A stretch of DNA of 64,000 nt from Chloroflexota bacterium (GCA_026706485.1 JAPOYR010000002.1:186001-250000); one strand, 5' to 3'. Counted from the stretch's first letter, positions 31,370-40,223 are shown. Numbers and translations are program-made. The notes: a model not told the origin generated them from the sequence alone.

Positions 31370-32268
31370 TTTCGACGGGGGCGCGGAGCCTCGAGATCCC
31401 CATGGACATCGACCGGTTCACGGACAGTCTGCGAGGCAGCAAGTGGCGCGAGATTCGCCAAACGCTGGGCGACACCTACGAGGTGAGAACGCTGTACGAG
31501 GGTCCGCTGCCGGGCCTTCCGCGCGCGCAGGTCGTCCGACTGTCATCGGGCGATCCCGACAGCCCCATCCGAATCCTGTTTGACGCCGTGCCTCTGAGCC
31601 TTTCGCGGCCGGTGCTGGTCGCCGGTCGCGCGGTGACCCGGGTCTTCACCTCGCGCGCTCGCGAACGCGCCGAGCTGCTCGATCGCATTGCCGTGCGGAT
31701 CCACGTGATCGAAGTCGACGGCGACGCCGCCGATATCCCGCCGTTGCCGCTCGCGACTGGACTCGATGGCGGCTTGCGTCTGGCGCACAGCGTCGCGAAT
31801 GAGGAGGCGTGGAGCGCGTTGCGCGAGTCGGTGCAACGGTTCCGGCCGACGCTCGCCATGGACCTGCGCGATGCCGGGGCCGCGGTCCCCGACGCGAACC
31901 TGGCCCTCGTGGTGCATAGCCTCACGCACGCGGCCGGTGCAACCGACGCCGGGGCGCTCCCCGGAACGACCGAGGGCAGGGCCATCGCCCGAGACGTCAG
32001 CCGTCGCGGCATCTCGCCGTACCGCGGAACCTCGCGCGAGCGCGCGGCGGCGGGATTGCGGCAGTTCGGCAACGGCGCCCTCACGCGCATGAGCCCGCGC
32101 GACCCTTCGCGATCGGTGGCCAGCCTCGCGACCGATCTCGTCGCGGCCGTCGGGATCACGGCGCTGTCATTGGGGCTGCGGGAGCTCGACCGAGCCATCG
32201 CGCTAACCGAAGCCGCGGGCGCGGGCGTGGACGAGTCCATTCGCGAGTTTCGTCGCATGGGGGCTTAA
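31366..32268 (+). CDS. Unknown soluble protein (third gene of the operon)
   Basis: 300 residues with no clear transmembrane helix; one mildly hydrophobic stretch (LVAAVGITALSLGL, about 262-275) may be a buried helix. The N-terminal half alternates strands and loops (RTLYEGPLPGLPRAQVVRL, IRILFDAVPLSLSRPVLVAG), and the C-terminal half is helical and arginine-rich. I recognise no motif or family. It overlaps the gene before it by four bases, and the gene after it begins immediately at its stop, so all four products are probably made in fixed proportion and may form one complex. Confidence 0.7.
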   Translation: MISTGARSLEIPMDIDRFTDSLRGSKWREIRQTLGDTYEVRTLYEGPLPGLPRAQVVRLSSGDPDSPIRILFDAVPLSLSRPVLVAGRAVTRVFTSRARERAELLDRIAVRIHVIEVDGDAADIPPLPLATGLDGGLRLAHSVANEEAWSALRESVQRFRPTLAMDLRDAGAAVPDANLALVVHSLTHAAGATDAGALPGTTEGRAIARDVSRRGISPYRGTSRERAAAGLRQFGNGALTRMSPRDPSRSVASLATDLVAAVGITALSLGLRELDRAIALTEAAGAGVDESIREFRRMGA

Positions 32269-33783
32269 GTGGCCGGGGAAGGACGACCAGCGCAAGCCGC
32301 CGGCCTCGATCCCGTGCGCCACGCGCCCAGCATTCCCGTGGAGTACGCGCCCATTCCGGTTGGGCCCAACGACACCGAGTTGGTGGCGCACGACCGGCAC
32401 CGCTTGAGCGACGCCCTGGTGCGTGGGATTCCCGTCGCCCGCACGCTGCGAATCGATGAGCTTCCCGACGACGTGGCCACCGTTGCCCGGATCGAGGTCG
32501 GCGCCATTCGCCGCCTGCGGCAGGCGGCGCGGGCGGCCCAAGCGCGCCGCTGGCGGGTCTATGTGGCGGCGGCCGGTCTGCCCTTCCTGACCGCCACCCT
32601 GCTGGGCCTCCTGGGCGTGTGGCTGGGCACGGTTCCGGTCATCGGCGAGCCGGTCGGCGGGTTCGTGGGCACCGCCGGCGGCAACGTGGGTGGGCTGCCG
32701 CTCGCGGCAATCATTGCGGCGCTGCCGTCGGTGTGGTGGATCCGGCGCGTTCGCCGCGCGTCGCGGGCCGCTCCGCAGCCCAACCTGCGCCAGGAGTCGG
32801 TGGCGACGAGCGAACTCACCGTCAACGACGACCTCGGGCCGTTCCTCGCCGACGCGCGCGAGACGATGCGTGACATTGGCGGCATTCTGAGCGGCAACCC
32901 GCGACCCGGCGGCGAACAGGCGCACCGTCTGGCCATCCGATTCGGCGCGCTGGCCCGCATCGCGGCGCGGCACGACGTGCCGTCCGTGGTTGCCTTTGCC
33001 GCCGACGCCGGCGAGCAGTTTCGCATCGCGTCTCAGCCGCCCGCCCGGCTCATCCCCGGCCTGCGCCTGCGGCGCCGGCCGGCCAGCGTCGTCAAGATCC
33101 TCGCCCCCTATATGCAGCGGCGTGCATCGAGGATGCAAGCACGGGCATCGCGTCTGCTGGGAATCGCCAGCGGGCTGGTCGTCGCGGCGGCCGCGTTCTT
33201 CGTCGCCGGCGTCTTTGGCATCCGAGGCGACGAAGCCCTGCTGTTGCGAACGAACGAGGCCATCGTCTTCCCGTCGTCGGGCACCGTGCTCGCGCTCCGG
33301 CATGGATTCGACGGTCCCGCGGAGTCCGGAACGAGCACGCTCACGGTGGTGCAAGGCCCCGGCATCTTTTGGAGCTGGCCGCGGCCCATCACCGAGCGCC
33401 GCTTGGTGCCGCTCACCAACCGCGCGCTTGACATCGCGGTGCCATTCCCCGGCGATCCTCCCGGCCAACATTTGAATGTCGAATTCCGCTACGAGATCGA
33501 CGACCTGAAGTCATTTGTCGCCACCATGGAGTCCCTCGACGAGATCGACTCGGCGCTGGCCCGGGTGGTTTCCGCCGAGCTGGCCAGGGGCTTTGCCGAT
33601 CGCTACGCGACGGAGCTGGCGTCGCCCAACGCATTGCCGGCGCCGTTCATCGTGGCCGGTCTCCAAGAGGGCGCCGGCGAACTGTTGGGGAATTTTGTCG
33701 AGTTCTCGGAGACCAGCGACGCATTCGCGATGTTCGGGGTGACGCTGCGGCCCGAGCCGTCCCACAGCTTCTCGCGCGACTAG
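32269..33783 (+). CDS. Unknown membrane protein with possible SPFH/HflK-like outer domain (fourth gene of the operon)
   Basis: 504 residues, started by GTG directly after the upstream TAA. Three hydrophobic segments lie at about 97-121, 142-158 and 296-316. The region after the third helix (about 355-450: VVQGPGIFWSWPRPI, then LNVEFRYEIDDLKSFV, then SALARVVSAELARGF) has the order and spacing of HflK/HflC or prohibitin domains, where a PG-x-HW-x-PWP turn is followed by strands and a helix. That similarity is my own reading and is weak. The middle loop (175-295) is helical and arginine-rich. Function is unknown. Confidence 0.7.
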   Translation: MAGEGRPAQAAGLDPVRHAPSIPVEYAPIPVGPNDTELVAHDRHRLSDALVRGIPVARTLRIDELPDDVATVARIEVGAIRRLRQAARAAQARRWRVYVAAAGLPFLTATLLGLLGVWLGTVPVIGEPVGGFVGTAGGNVGGLPLAAIIAALPSVWWIRRVRRASRAAPQPNLRQESVATSELTVNDDLGPFLADARETMRDIGGILSGNPRPGGEQAHRLAIRFGALARIAARHDVPSVVAFAADAGEQFRIASQPPARLIPGLRLRRRPASVVKILAPYMQRRASRMQARASRLLGIASGLVVAAAAFFVAGVFGIRGDEALLLRTNEAIVFPSSGTVLALRHGFDGPAESGTSTLTVVQGPGIFWSWPRPITERRLVPLTNRALDIAVPFPGDPPGQHLNVEFRYEIDDLKSFVATMESLDEIDSALARVVSAELARGFADRYATELASPNALPAPFIVAGLQEGAGELLGNFVEFSETSDAFAMFGVTLRPEPSHSFSRD

Positions 33784-33821
33784 GCGGCGGCAGCGTGGCC
33801 GTCCCACGGTTCGGCGGCGGG

Positions 33822-33828
33822 TAATAAT
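33822..33828 (+). promoter_or_regulatory. Candidate -10 element placed for leaderless transcription of the RodZ-like gene
   Basis: TAATAAT ends six bases before the ATG at 33835 in a GC-rich gap. A transcript starting seven or so bases downstream of the element would begin at or next to the start codon. No Shine-Dalgarno sequence is visible, which agrees with a leaderless message. Confidence 0.4.
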
Positions 33829-33834
33829 TCCCGC

Positions 33835-34542
33835 ATGGCTTCGCTTGGCGAACAGCTTCGGACGGCACGGGAAGCCGCCGCGCTCACGATCGAGGAAGCT
33901 GCCGTCGTCACGCACATCCCGCGCGAGCACCTGGCGGCCCTGGAGTCGGACAACCTGGCGGCGCTCCCCGGGCCGCCCTTCAACGCCGGGTTCATCCGCA
34001 TCTACGCCGAAGCGCTGCAACTGCCGGTCCAGCCGCTGCTCGACCTCTACCACGCCCAGGCTGGCGAAGTCCCCGCGGTCGTCGGCGCCGGACCGATTCC
34101 CGGCATCCGGCGCGGGCGTCAGCGGCTGCTGGCGTCCCTGCTGCTCGTCGTGGCACTGGGCGCCGTGCTTGCCGTTCTGCTGCTCACCAACTTTGGAGGA
34201 CTGGCCGACGATGGCGGGGGGACGAATGGCCGCGATGTCGCCACGCCGTCGGCCGTCGACCGCGGCGCGGTGTTCGAACTGGTCGTGGTGAGCGAAACTC
34301 AGGTGCGCATCGAGGTCGACGGGCGCGCGCTCGTGGACGAAATCCTGGCGCCCGGCGAGTCGCGCCAATGGAGCATGGAGCGAGAAACGGTGCTCGACGT
34401 CGGCGCGGCGGACGCAGTGACCATCACGATCGATGGACAGCCGCTGCCGCGGCTCGCCGACCCGGGCGAGCCGGCCCGGCATACCTGGCGAGTCGACATT
34501 CCGGGCGCGCCCACCGCCGCGCCGCGACCCACAAGCAACTGA
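33835..34542 (+). CDS. RodZ-like helix-turn-helix membrane protein
   Basis: 235 residues. An N-terminal HTH of the RodZ type (LGEQLRTAREAAALTIEEAA, IPREHLAALESDN, FNAGFIRIYAEAL) covers about 1-68. A basic juxtamembrane stretch (RRGRQR) precedes one transmembrane helix (about 100-122). The outer domain (about 142-225) is beta-rich and resembles the RodZ C-terminal DUF4115 domain. RodZ links MreB filaments to the membrane and cell wall machinery; no mreB lies in this window. Its stop is three bases before the pgsA start, an arrangement (rodZ-pgsA) seen in many bacteria. Confidence 0.85.
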   Translation: MASLGEQLRTAREAAALTIEEAAVVTHIPREHLAALESDNLAALPGPPFNAGFIRIYAEALQLPVQPLLDLYHAQAGEVPAVVGAGPIPGIRRGRQRLLASLLLVVALGAVLAVLLLTNFGGLADDGGGTNGRDVATPSAVDRGAVFELVVVSETQVRIEVDGRALVDEILAPGESRQWSMERETVLDVGAADAVTITIDGQPLPRLADPGEPARHTWRVDIPGAPTAAPRPTSN

Positions 34543-34545
34543 CCC

Positions 34546-35139
34546 GTGACATCTGCTTCGCAGGACGCCCGCTCCGCGCCCAAGCAGTGGCAGTCCTATC
34601 TGCCCAACGCGCTCACGATCGCCCGCGTCGCGTCGATCCCGGTCATCGTCTGGCTCCTGTTCTGGGACTGGTGGTTCTCGAATCAGATGGCCGGATTCGT
34701 GTTTGCCGCGGCTGGGGCGAGCGACGTTTTCGACGGCACGCTGGCGCGGCGCTTTGGCACGGGCTCGCAACTGGGCATCTTTCTGGATCTCGTCGGCGAC
34801 AAGCTGTTGGTCGCCGCCGTGCTCTTCACCATGGTCGAGCTGGGCTGGATGCCGGGATGGCTTGGCGCCAGCTTCATCGCACGGGAGTTCGCGGTCATGG
34901 GTCTGCGGGCCTATGCCGGCGCCCAGGGCGTCACCGTTGCCGCCGGTCGCCTGGGCAAGGCCAAGATGATGTGGCAGTACATCGCCTTCAACGCGCTGAT
35001 GTGGGAGCGCACCGCCCTGCCGTGGTTCCTGGTCGGCGCGGCCCTGCTGCTGACGCTGGCCTCGGGCATTCACTACGCCGTGGGCATTTGGCGAGGCCTG
35101 CGAGCCCGCCCGGCCCCCGACATTCCGGAAGTGATCTAG
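34546..35139 (+). CDS. pgsA: CDP-diacylglycerol-glycerol-3-phosphate 3-phosphatidyltransferase
   Basis: 197 residues with about five hydrophobic helices. The CDP-alcohol phosphatidyltransferase signature is complete: D60, D63-G64, A67-R68, G77, D81 and D85 in SDVFDGTLARRFG...GIFLDLVGD. The N-terminal LPNALTIARV is also standard. The enzyme makes phosphatidylglycerol phosphate, the first step towards phosphatidylglycerol and cardiolipin. It starts with GTG three bases after the RodZ-like gene and is surely in the same transcript. Confidence 0.95.
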   Translation: MTSASQDARSAPKQWQSYLPNALTIARVASIPVIVWLLFWDWWFSNQMAGFVFAAAGASDVFDGTLARRFGTGSQLGIFLDLVGDKLLVAAVLFTMVELGWMPGWLGASFIAREFAVMGLRAYAGAQGVTVAAGRLGKAKMMWQYIAFNALMWERTALPWFLVGAALLLTLASGIHYAVGIWRGLRARPAPDIPEVI

Positions 35140-35240
35140 GCGCGAACCCGGAGACGCGCGGACCGCGGGAGTGCCGTCGCGTCCTGAATCCAGCCGGTTT
35201 ACCATGGCGGCTGACGCGCTGTGAGCATGGAGCGGCGGAG

Positions 35241-36212
35241 ATGACGCGCCTGGCGTTGGTCGGCAGCGGACCGGACGACGCGGCCTATGCCCGCATCGCG
35301 CCGCGCGCCGGCGCCGGCGTCGTCGCCGTCACGGACGGCGCGCAGGCCGCCTCGAACAACGTCATCGCGGCAGCCACGCTTGCCGAGGTGCTGGACACGC
35401 ACTCAGACGCCATCGACGCCGTGATCGTCCAGTCGCCCACCGACGAGCGGGTGAGTCACATCGAGACGGCGGCGACGGCGGGCAAACATGTGCTGGTGAA
35501 AGGTCCGCTGGGACGCTCGGCCGCCGAAGCGCGCGAAGCGGCCAAAATCTGCGCGGCGGCCGGCGTGGTGCTCATGGCCGGGCAGATCGATCGGTATCGC
35601 CCGGAGGTCGCGGCCGTGCGCGCGAGCCTGGACGCGGGCCAGATGGGCCAGCCCGGCCTCGTGCGCAGCCACCGCTGGCAGCCCCCGCCCAGGGGCGACT
35701 GGCGGCTGGACCCAAACCGCAGCGGCGGCATCTTCATCCACGAGCTCACGCGGGATATCGACATCGCGGCCTGGCTCTTCGACGGGCCACCCGACACGGT
35801 GTTCGCCATCGCACGAGGCCCGGACCCCGACCGACCGGATGCGGCGGTGGTGCATCTCGGGTTTCCCGACGGCGGCATGGCCGTGCTGGACGTGATGACC
35901 GGCCTACCCGAGGGCGAGGGCTACTGGTCGTTGCAGCTGATCGGCGCGGACGGCGCGGTATACGCCGACGACCAGCACAACATGCAGCTGCTCTACGCCG
36001 GCGGATCGCCTGCCGCGCGCCTCACCAGCACCGGCGACGCCACCGTTCTCGCGCAGCTCGAGGCGTTCGTGGAGGCGATTGACAACGGCTCGGACTCCGC
36101 GGCGAGCATTGGGGACGCACACCTCGCCCTCAAGGTCGCCGAAGCCGCCATGGCATCGGCGGCGTCCGGCCGCGCCGCCGCGCGCACGGAGGACGGCTAT
36201 GTCCTTGTCTAG
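35241..36212 (+). CDS. Gfo/Idh/MocA-family protein with altered catalytic residues
   Basis: 323 residues from ATG 35241; the longer open frame upstream is a shadow of pgsA. The Rossmann N-terminus (RLALVGSG) and the C-terminal beta domain fit Gfo/Idh/MocA dehydrogenases. However, the usual EKP motif reads V-K-G-P-L, putting Gly in place of the catalytic Lys, and the usual D-x3-H of the substrate helix reads GIFIHELTRDID, with His and Arg at the Asp and His positions. It may be inactive as a dehydrogenase or have a different chemistry. The next gene, another Gfo/Idh/MocA member, overlaps its end by 14 bases, so the two may work as a pair. Confidence 0.85.
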   Translation: MTRLALVGSGPDDAAYARIAPRAGAGVVAVTDGAQAASNNVIAAATLAEVLDTHSDAIDAVIVQSPTDERVSHIETAATAGKHVLVKGPLGRSAAEAREAAKICAAAGVVLMAGQIDRYRPEVAAVRASLDAGQMGQPGLVRSHRWQPPPRGDWRLDPNRSGGIFIHELTRDIDIAAWLFDGPPDTVFAIARGPDPDRPDAAVVHLGFPDGGMAVLDVMTGLPEGEGYWSLQLIGADGAVYADDQHNMQLLYAGGSPAARLTSTGDATVLAQLEAFVEAIDNGSDSAASIGDAHLALKVAEAAMASAASGRAAARTEDGYVLV

Positions 36213-37311
36213 CGCCAACTCGGTCTTCCGCGTGGCGGTGCTGAGCGTGGTCAAGCACGACTACGTGCCGCTGGGAATGGTCACGCACCCGAGGTTCGAT
36301 CTCGTCGTAGTGGCCGACGACGCCGCACAGCCCGAGTGGGTCCACGAGCGCAACCAGAAGCTGGCCGACCAGTTGAACATCCCCTACGTGCGCGACGTGG
36401 AGGCGGCCATTCGGGACTACGACGTGCAGGTGGCCTGCGTCAGCCCCGAGGCCGAGCGCCACGCGGACCTCAGCGTGCGCGCCGCCGACGCCGGGCTGCA
36501 CGTGGTCCAGGACAAGCCCATGTCCACCCTGGTCTCCGAGTGCGACCGCATCGTCGAGGCCGTCGAGCGCAACGGCGTCAAGTTCCTCATGTGGAACCGC
36601 GACATGCTGCCGGCAATGCTGTATGCCAGGCAGGAACTGCAGAGCGGCGCAATTGGTGACGTCCGCGCCGTGCACGTCGACTTCTACTTCGCGAAGGACG
36701 CAGGCCCCCGACGCGGGGAGAGCCCGTCCGCCTCACCCAAGATCGACTGGCTCGAAGCGCTCAAGGCCGCCCATGTGGACGGATCGGACGGCGGCGTGGG
36801 CCACGCCCCGATGGGCGAGTTGCAGATCGAGGGCATCTATCCGCTGTCGCACGTCGGCCTGCTCACGGGCGCGCGCGTCAAGCGCGTGTTCGCGCGCACG
36901 GCAGCCCACTTCCACCAGCGCAACGTAGACCACGGCATCGACGACCTGGCGTCGGTGACGCTGGAGATGGAAAGCGGGATCGTGGGCACGCTGTGCATCG
37001 GCCGCATCGGGCGCGCCAAGCACGACAACGACGGCGAGATCAAAGTCCGCATCCTGGGCACCGCCGGCGCGATGGTCATCGACGAGCCGCGGCCCGCGGT
37101 GCGAGTTTTCTACCGGGGGCGGACCGCCGGCGATTCGCCCGCGGCACGCGTGGGCGGTGACGCCGACTGGCTCCTGATGGAGAATTTCGCCCACGCCATC
37201 GACACCGACGGCGACACGATCCTTAATGCGCGCGTCGGTCGCGACATCGCGGCCACGGTGCAGGCCGCCATCGACTCGGGCCGCACCGGCCGCCCGGTCG
37301 AGGTGACTTAG
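36199..37311 (+). CDS. Gfo/Idh/MocA-family oxidoreductase
   Basis: 370 residues from ATG 36199, supported by GGAGG six bases upstream; the frame further upstream is a shadow. The N-terminal nucleotide-binding strand (FRVAVLSVVKH) departs from the usual GxGxxG, but the DKP motif keeps catalytic Lys106. The central region contains PMGELQIEGIYPLSHVGLLTGA, where the family normally has its Asp/His pair. Such enzymes oxidise or reduce sugars and related polyols with NAD(P). It overlaps the preceding family member by 14 bases. The substrate is unknown. Confidence 0.87.
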   Translation: MSLSSANSVFRVAVLSVVKHDYVPLGMVTHPRFDLVVVADDAAQPEWVHERNQKLADQLNIPYVRDVEAAIRDYDVQVACVSPEAERHADLSVRAADAGLHVVQDKPMSTLVSECDRIVEAVERNGVKFLMWNRDMLPAMLYARQELQSGAIGDVRAVHVDFYFAKDAGPRRGESPSASPKIDWLEALKAAHVDGSDGGVGHAPMGELQIEGIYPLSHVGLLTGARVKRVFARTAAHFHQRNVDHGIDDLASVTLEMESGIVGTLCIGRIGRAKHDNDGEIKVRILGTAGAMVIDEPRPAVRVFYRGRTAGDSPAARVGGDADWLLMENFAHAIDTDGDTILNARVGRDIAATVQAAIDSGRTGRPVEVT

Positions 37312-37327
37312 GAGCCTCCTGCCTTAA

Positions 37328-37425
37328 CCCCTTCCCCCTGACAGGGGGAAGGTTGGGATGGGGTCAGCGGCCGCCGCCCCACCCAATCCGTTCGCCCTGA
37401 GCTTGTCGAAGGGATTGCCGAACGG
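37328..37425. repeat. Family D and family E repeats between two convergent oxidoreductase genes
   Basis: 37328-37363 is a family D variant with arms CCTTCCCCCTG/CAGGGGGAAGG followed by TTGGGATGGGG. 37388-37425 is a short family E copy bounded by CCGTTCGCCC and GCCGAACGG, containing GAGCTTGTCGAAGGG. The two fill most of the gap between 37312 and 37453. Confidence 0.75.
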
Positions 37426-37453
37426 ATTGGGTCTCTGCCCTCGCTGACGTTCC

Positions 37454-38578
37454 CTAGCCCCCGTACGGCGCGTCGAACTCGGCCGTCTCCACCCACGCCC
37501 CTCGCTCGGCGGACGCGACGGCGGCGTCGGTGAAGATCTGCACCCGCCAGCCGCCATGCAGTTCCGGCATCTCCGTGGGCTCGCCGGCCATCGTCGCCAG
37601 CAGCGCGGGATGGACCATGTCCCTGAAATTGTTGATGGCGTCGGGCGGCGTCACGGTCTCGAGGTGCTCCGATTCGCCGGGCTTGCGCGCGATGCGGATA
37701 TCGCCGGTCCAGCGGTTGATGGCCAGAGAAGCCTCTTCGCCGTGCAGCTCGACGTCCGGTGCCAGCGCCGTGCGCAGATACGGCGCGTGCGACACCAGGA
37801 GCACACCCACGGCGCCGTTGTTCATCTCGAACGTGAGATTGCCGTAGTCGAACGCCGTGCCCTTCCGCCGTGAATCCGCGTCCGCGGCGTCGTGCGCTTC
37901 GCTCCAGGCCAGCGCCTCCTCGAGATTCACTTCGCCAAGCTCGGGCTTGGGCGGCGCCAGCACTCCCGCCTGCGCGAACACCCGACGAGCTTCGAGCCCG
38001 GTGAGCCAGCGCATCGTGTCGTAGGCATGCGAGCCGCCGTCGGCGACGCTGCCGGCGGCCGACTGCTCGGCGTCGTCGCGCCAGGTAAAGGGCATGGACG
38101 TCAACCGCGGGTTGTGCCAGCGATAGACGATGGCGCGGACCTCGCCGATCAAGCCCTCGCCCAGCAGCTGCTTGACGCGCGGAAATACCGGCACGCCGCG
38201 GATCCAAAACGGCACCATATGCCCCAGCCCGGCATCGCGGTAGGCGCACCAGACCTCATAGGCTTCGCGCGCGTTCATGGCCACCGGCTTCTCGCACACG
38301 ATGTGCTTGCCCTGCGCGGCGCATTCCAGGGCGATCTCGTAGTGCATGACGTCGGGAACCACCACCACGACGACGTCGACGTCGGGATGGGCCACCAGTT
38401 CACGCCAGTCGGTGGTGACGAGCGCGGCGCCGTCCTCGCGCCCGGCGGCCTCCAGCAGATCGCGGCGACGCGCGCAGACGGCGACGATGTCGAATTGCTC
38501 CGGGACCTCTCGCATCTCGCGCCGATACGGCACGCCGATGTACCCCGACGCACCAATGACGCCAACCCTGAATCGCAT
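37454..38578 (-). CDS. Gfo/Idh/MocA-family oxidoreductase
   Basis: 374 residues from ATG 38578, chosen because the Rossmann strand MRFRVGVIGASGYIG begins there; an upstream frame to 38743 runs through repeat sequence. The catalytic motif CEKP is intact (Lys97), and VADGGSHAYDTMRWLTG supplies the Asp and His of the active site, so it should be a functional NAD(P)-dependent sugar or polyol dehydrogenase. It is transcribed towards the two other members of the family, with two repeats in between. The region upstream (38579-38842) has a family B repeat and no gene. Confidence 0.9.
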   Translation of the reverse strand: MRFRVGVIGASGYIGVPYRREMREVPEQFDIVAVCARRRDLLEAAGREDGAALVTTDWRELVAHPDVDVVVVVVPDVMHYEIALECAAQGKHIVCEKPVAMNAREAYEVWCAYRDAGLGHMVPFWIRGVPVFPRVKQLLGEGLIGEVRAIVYRWHNPRLTSMPFTWRDDAEQSAAGSVADGGSHAYDTMRWLTGLEARRVFAQAGVLAPPKPELGEVNLEEALAWSEAHDAADADSRRKGTAFDYGNLTFEMNNGAVGVLLVSHAPYLRTALAPDVELHGEEASLAINRWTGDIRIARKPGESEHLETVTPPDAINNFRDMVHPALLATMAGEPTEMPELHGGWRVQIFTDAAVASAERGAWVETAEFDAPYGG

Positions 38579-38712
38579 GGCTCTACCTAACGGATGCCGC
38601 GCCGCATCATCAAACCGCGCACGGTGGGCTTTGTCCACTGGGGCGGTGCCTGCCCAAGGGGTTTCGGCGCATTGCCCCGCAAACGGGCGGGATTCGGACC
38701 CGCCCGTTCGCT

Positions 38713-38777
38713 GTAGGGCAGGCCTTGTGCCCGCCCGGAGCATCGGCGGCGCGGGCGCCCACCAGGGACGCCCCTAC
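38713..38777. repeat. Two-hairpin family B element
   Basis: A 65-base element from GTAGGGCAGG to GCCCCTAC. The first hairpin has arms around CTTGTG and the second around GGGCGCCC/GGGACGCCC. It lies between a dehydrogenase gene and mrfB. Confidence 0.75.
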
Positions 38778-38842
38778 ATGCCCGGGCAAGGGTCGAGCCG
38801 GGGTAGCGGGAGATCGATTCGCCCCGAGAATCCCGCGTGCGC

Positions 38843-40093
38843 TCAGCCCGAGGGACGGCGCTCCATCAACGCCCCCAATCGGCGTTCGAGCCGCGCGAGC
38901 CGATGCTCCAGCGCGGGACGCGCGAGCGGTTGGGGCAGGGCGTCCAGGAGACGATCGGCGTGCGCCAGGGCCTCCACCGTGCACTCGCGCGCGGTGTCGA
39001 ACGCGCCGGCCCGATGCTCGTGGTACTTGGCCAGCTCGACCAGCGCCCAGACCGCGCCACGTCCCTGGCGTCGCCGCATGACCTCCCACACGTGCAGCGC
39101 CCGCGGCCAGGCGCCGCGACGCTTGTGGGCCAGGCTCAGCGGCGCCTGCGCCAGCGGCTGCAAGGCTTCGTCCAGGCCAAGCTCCAGCGCCCGCGCGTAG
39201 GCCGCGAGCGCCGCGTCGAAGTCACCGGCAAGCGCAAAGGACCGCGCCGCGCCCAGCACCTGGGCGGGATGGGCGGCGGGACTGCGCCAGTCACTGAAGG
39301 CGTCGCAGGCGCGCGCCAGCAACGCCGCCATGGACACCATGTCCACCCGGTTGTGGGCCACCACCGGCACCAACTCGCGGGCGTCGCCGGTCCGCAGATA
39401 GCGAAAGTAGATGTCGGGGATCTCGTGGCTCGGCACGTCGAGCTCCCGTTCGACGCCCAGGATTTCCCGCTCCAGCGTTCCCAAGTCGCGGCGCGGGAGC
39501 TGATAGCGCCACAACCGGCGCGCCACGTGCAGCAGATCCAACGCGCCCAGCGCGTCGAGGGACGTGCGTCGGCGGTTCATGATGAAGCGCGTCCGCAGCA
39601 GCGGCAGGTCGAAACTCTTGCCGTTGAAGCTCACCGTCCAGTCGAATCGCGAGATCAGGCGCGTCAGGTGCGCCATCAGGGCCGGCTCGTCGGCGTGATC
39701 GCGCATGAAGTACTGCTCGACCCGCAGCGCGCCGTCCTCCACCCACCCGCACCCCACCAGGAAGGCGTAGGTGCCCGTCCCGCCGGCCAGCCCGGTGGTC
39801 TCCGTGTCGACGAACAGCGCCCGTTCCAGCTCGAAGTCTGCGAGCTCCGGATCGCCGCTGAGCGTGGTCAACGCGCGCCGATCGGAGTCACCCGGCCAGC
39901 CCGTCGACAGCCCGCGCGGCAACGGCTGGGTCTCACTGACGACGACGAACGACCCGGCGTCGTTGGATTCGAGCGCGCCGCCGATCACCTCCTCGACCGG
40001 CACGGTGGGCGCCGCGCTCCGAGTCGCGACCGCAGGGGCCGGCTCGACCGGCTCCCACGGCCGGTTCCACGCCATCGCCCGGCCGCTGGTCAT
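38843..40093 (-). CDS. mrfB: MrfB/YprB-like DEDD exonuclease with helical repeat tail
   Basis: 416 residues. An RNase H-like exonuclease domain (about 92-275) carries D96-T-E98 in FVDTETTGL, D162 in SFNGKSFDLPLL, and the last Asp in VAHNRVDMVSM near 265. The C-terminal 120 residues are TPR-like helices. The neighbour upstream on the same strand is the MrfA-type helicase, as in Bacillus, where MrfA and MrfB repair mitomycin lesions independently of UvrABC. The 187-base gap between the two genes contains three dispersed repeats. No Shine-Dalgarno is evident for ATG 40093 or ATG 40075. Assignment rests on both the domain and the neighbour. Confidence 0.85.
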   Translation of the reverse strand: MTSGRAMAWNRPWEPVEPAPAVATRSAAPTVPVEEVIGGALESNDAGSFVVVSETQPLPRGLSTGWPGDSDRRALTTLSGDPELADFELERALFVDTETTGLAGGTGTYAFLVGCGWVEDGALRVEQYFMRDHADEPALMAHLTRLISRFDWTVSFNGKSFDLPLLRTRFIMNRRRTSLDALGALDLLHVARRLWRYQLPRRDLGTLEREILGVERELDVPSHEIPDIYFRYLRTGDARELVPVVAHNRVDMVSMAALLARACDAFSDWRSPAAHPAQVLGAARSFALAGDFDAALAAYARALELGLDEALQPLAQAPLSLAHKRRGAWPRALHVWEVMRRRQGRGAVWALVELAKYHEHRAGAFDTARECTVEALAHADRLLDALPQPLARPALEHRLARLERRLGALMERRPSG

Positions 40094-40111
40094 GAGCAGT
40101 CGTCAATCACC

Positions 40112-40177
40112 GTAGAGGCAGCCCTAGTGGCTGCCCGGACCAGCGGCGGTACGGGCGCCCGCAGGGGACGCCCCTAC
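40112..40177. repeat. Two-hairpin family B element inside the mrfA-mrfB gap
   Basis: Ends GTAGAGGC and GCCCCTAC. Hairpins are GGCAGCC-CTAGT-GGCTGCC and GGGCGCCC-GCAG-GGGACGCCC. 66 bases long. Confidence 0.85.
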
Positions 40178-40194
40178 GAGGCCACGCAAACATC

Positions 40195-40223
40195 CGTCAT
40201 TCCCGCGGAGGCGGGAATCCACC
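40195..40223. repeat. Family A palindrome inside the mrfA-mrfB gap
   Basis: CGTCATTCCCGC, a short loop, then GCGGGAATCCACC. It matches the complete copy at 144-172. Confidence 0.85.
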
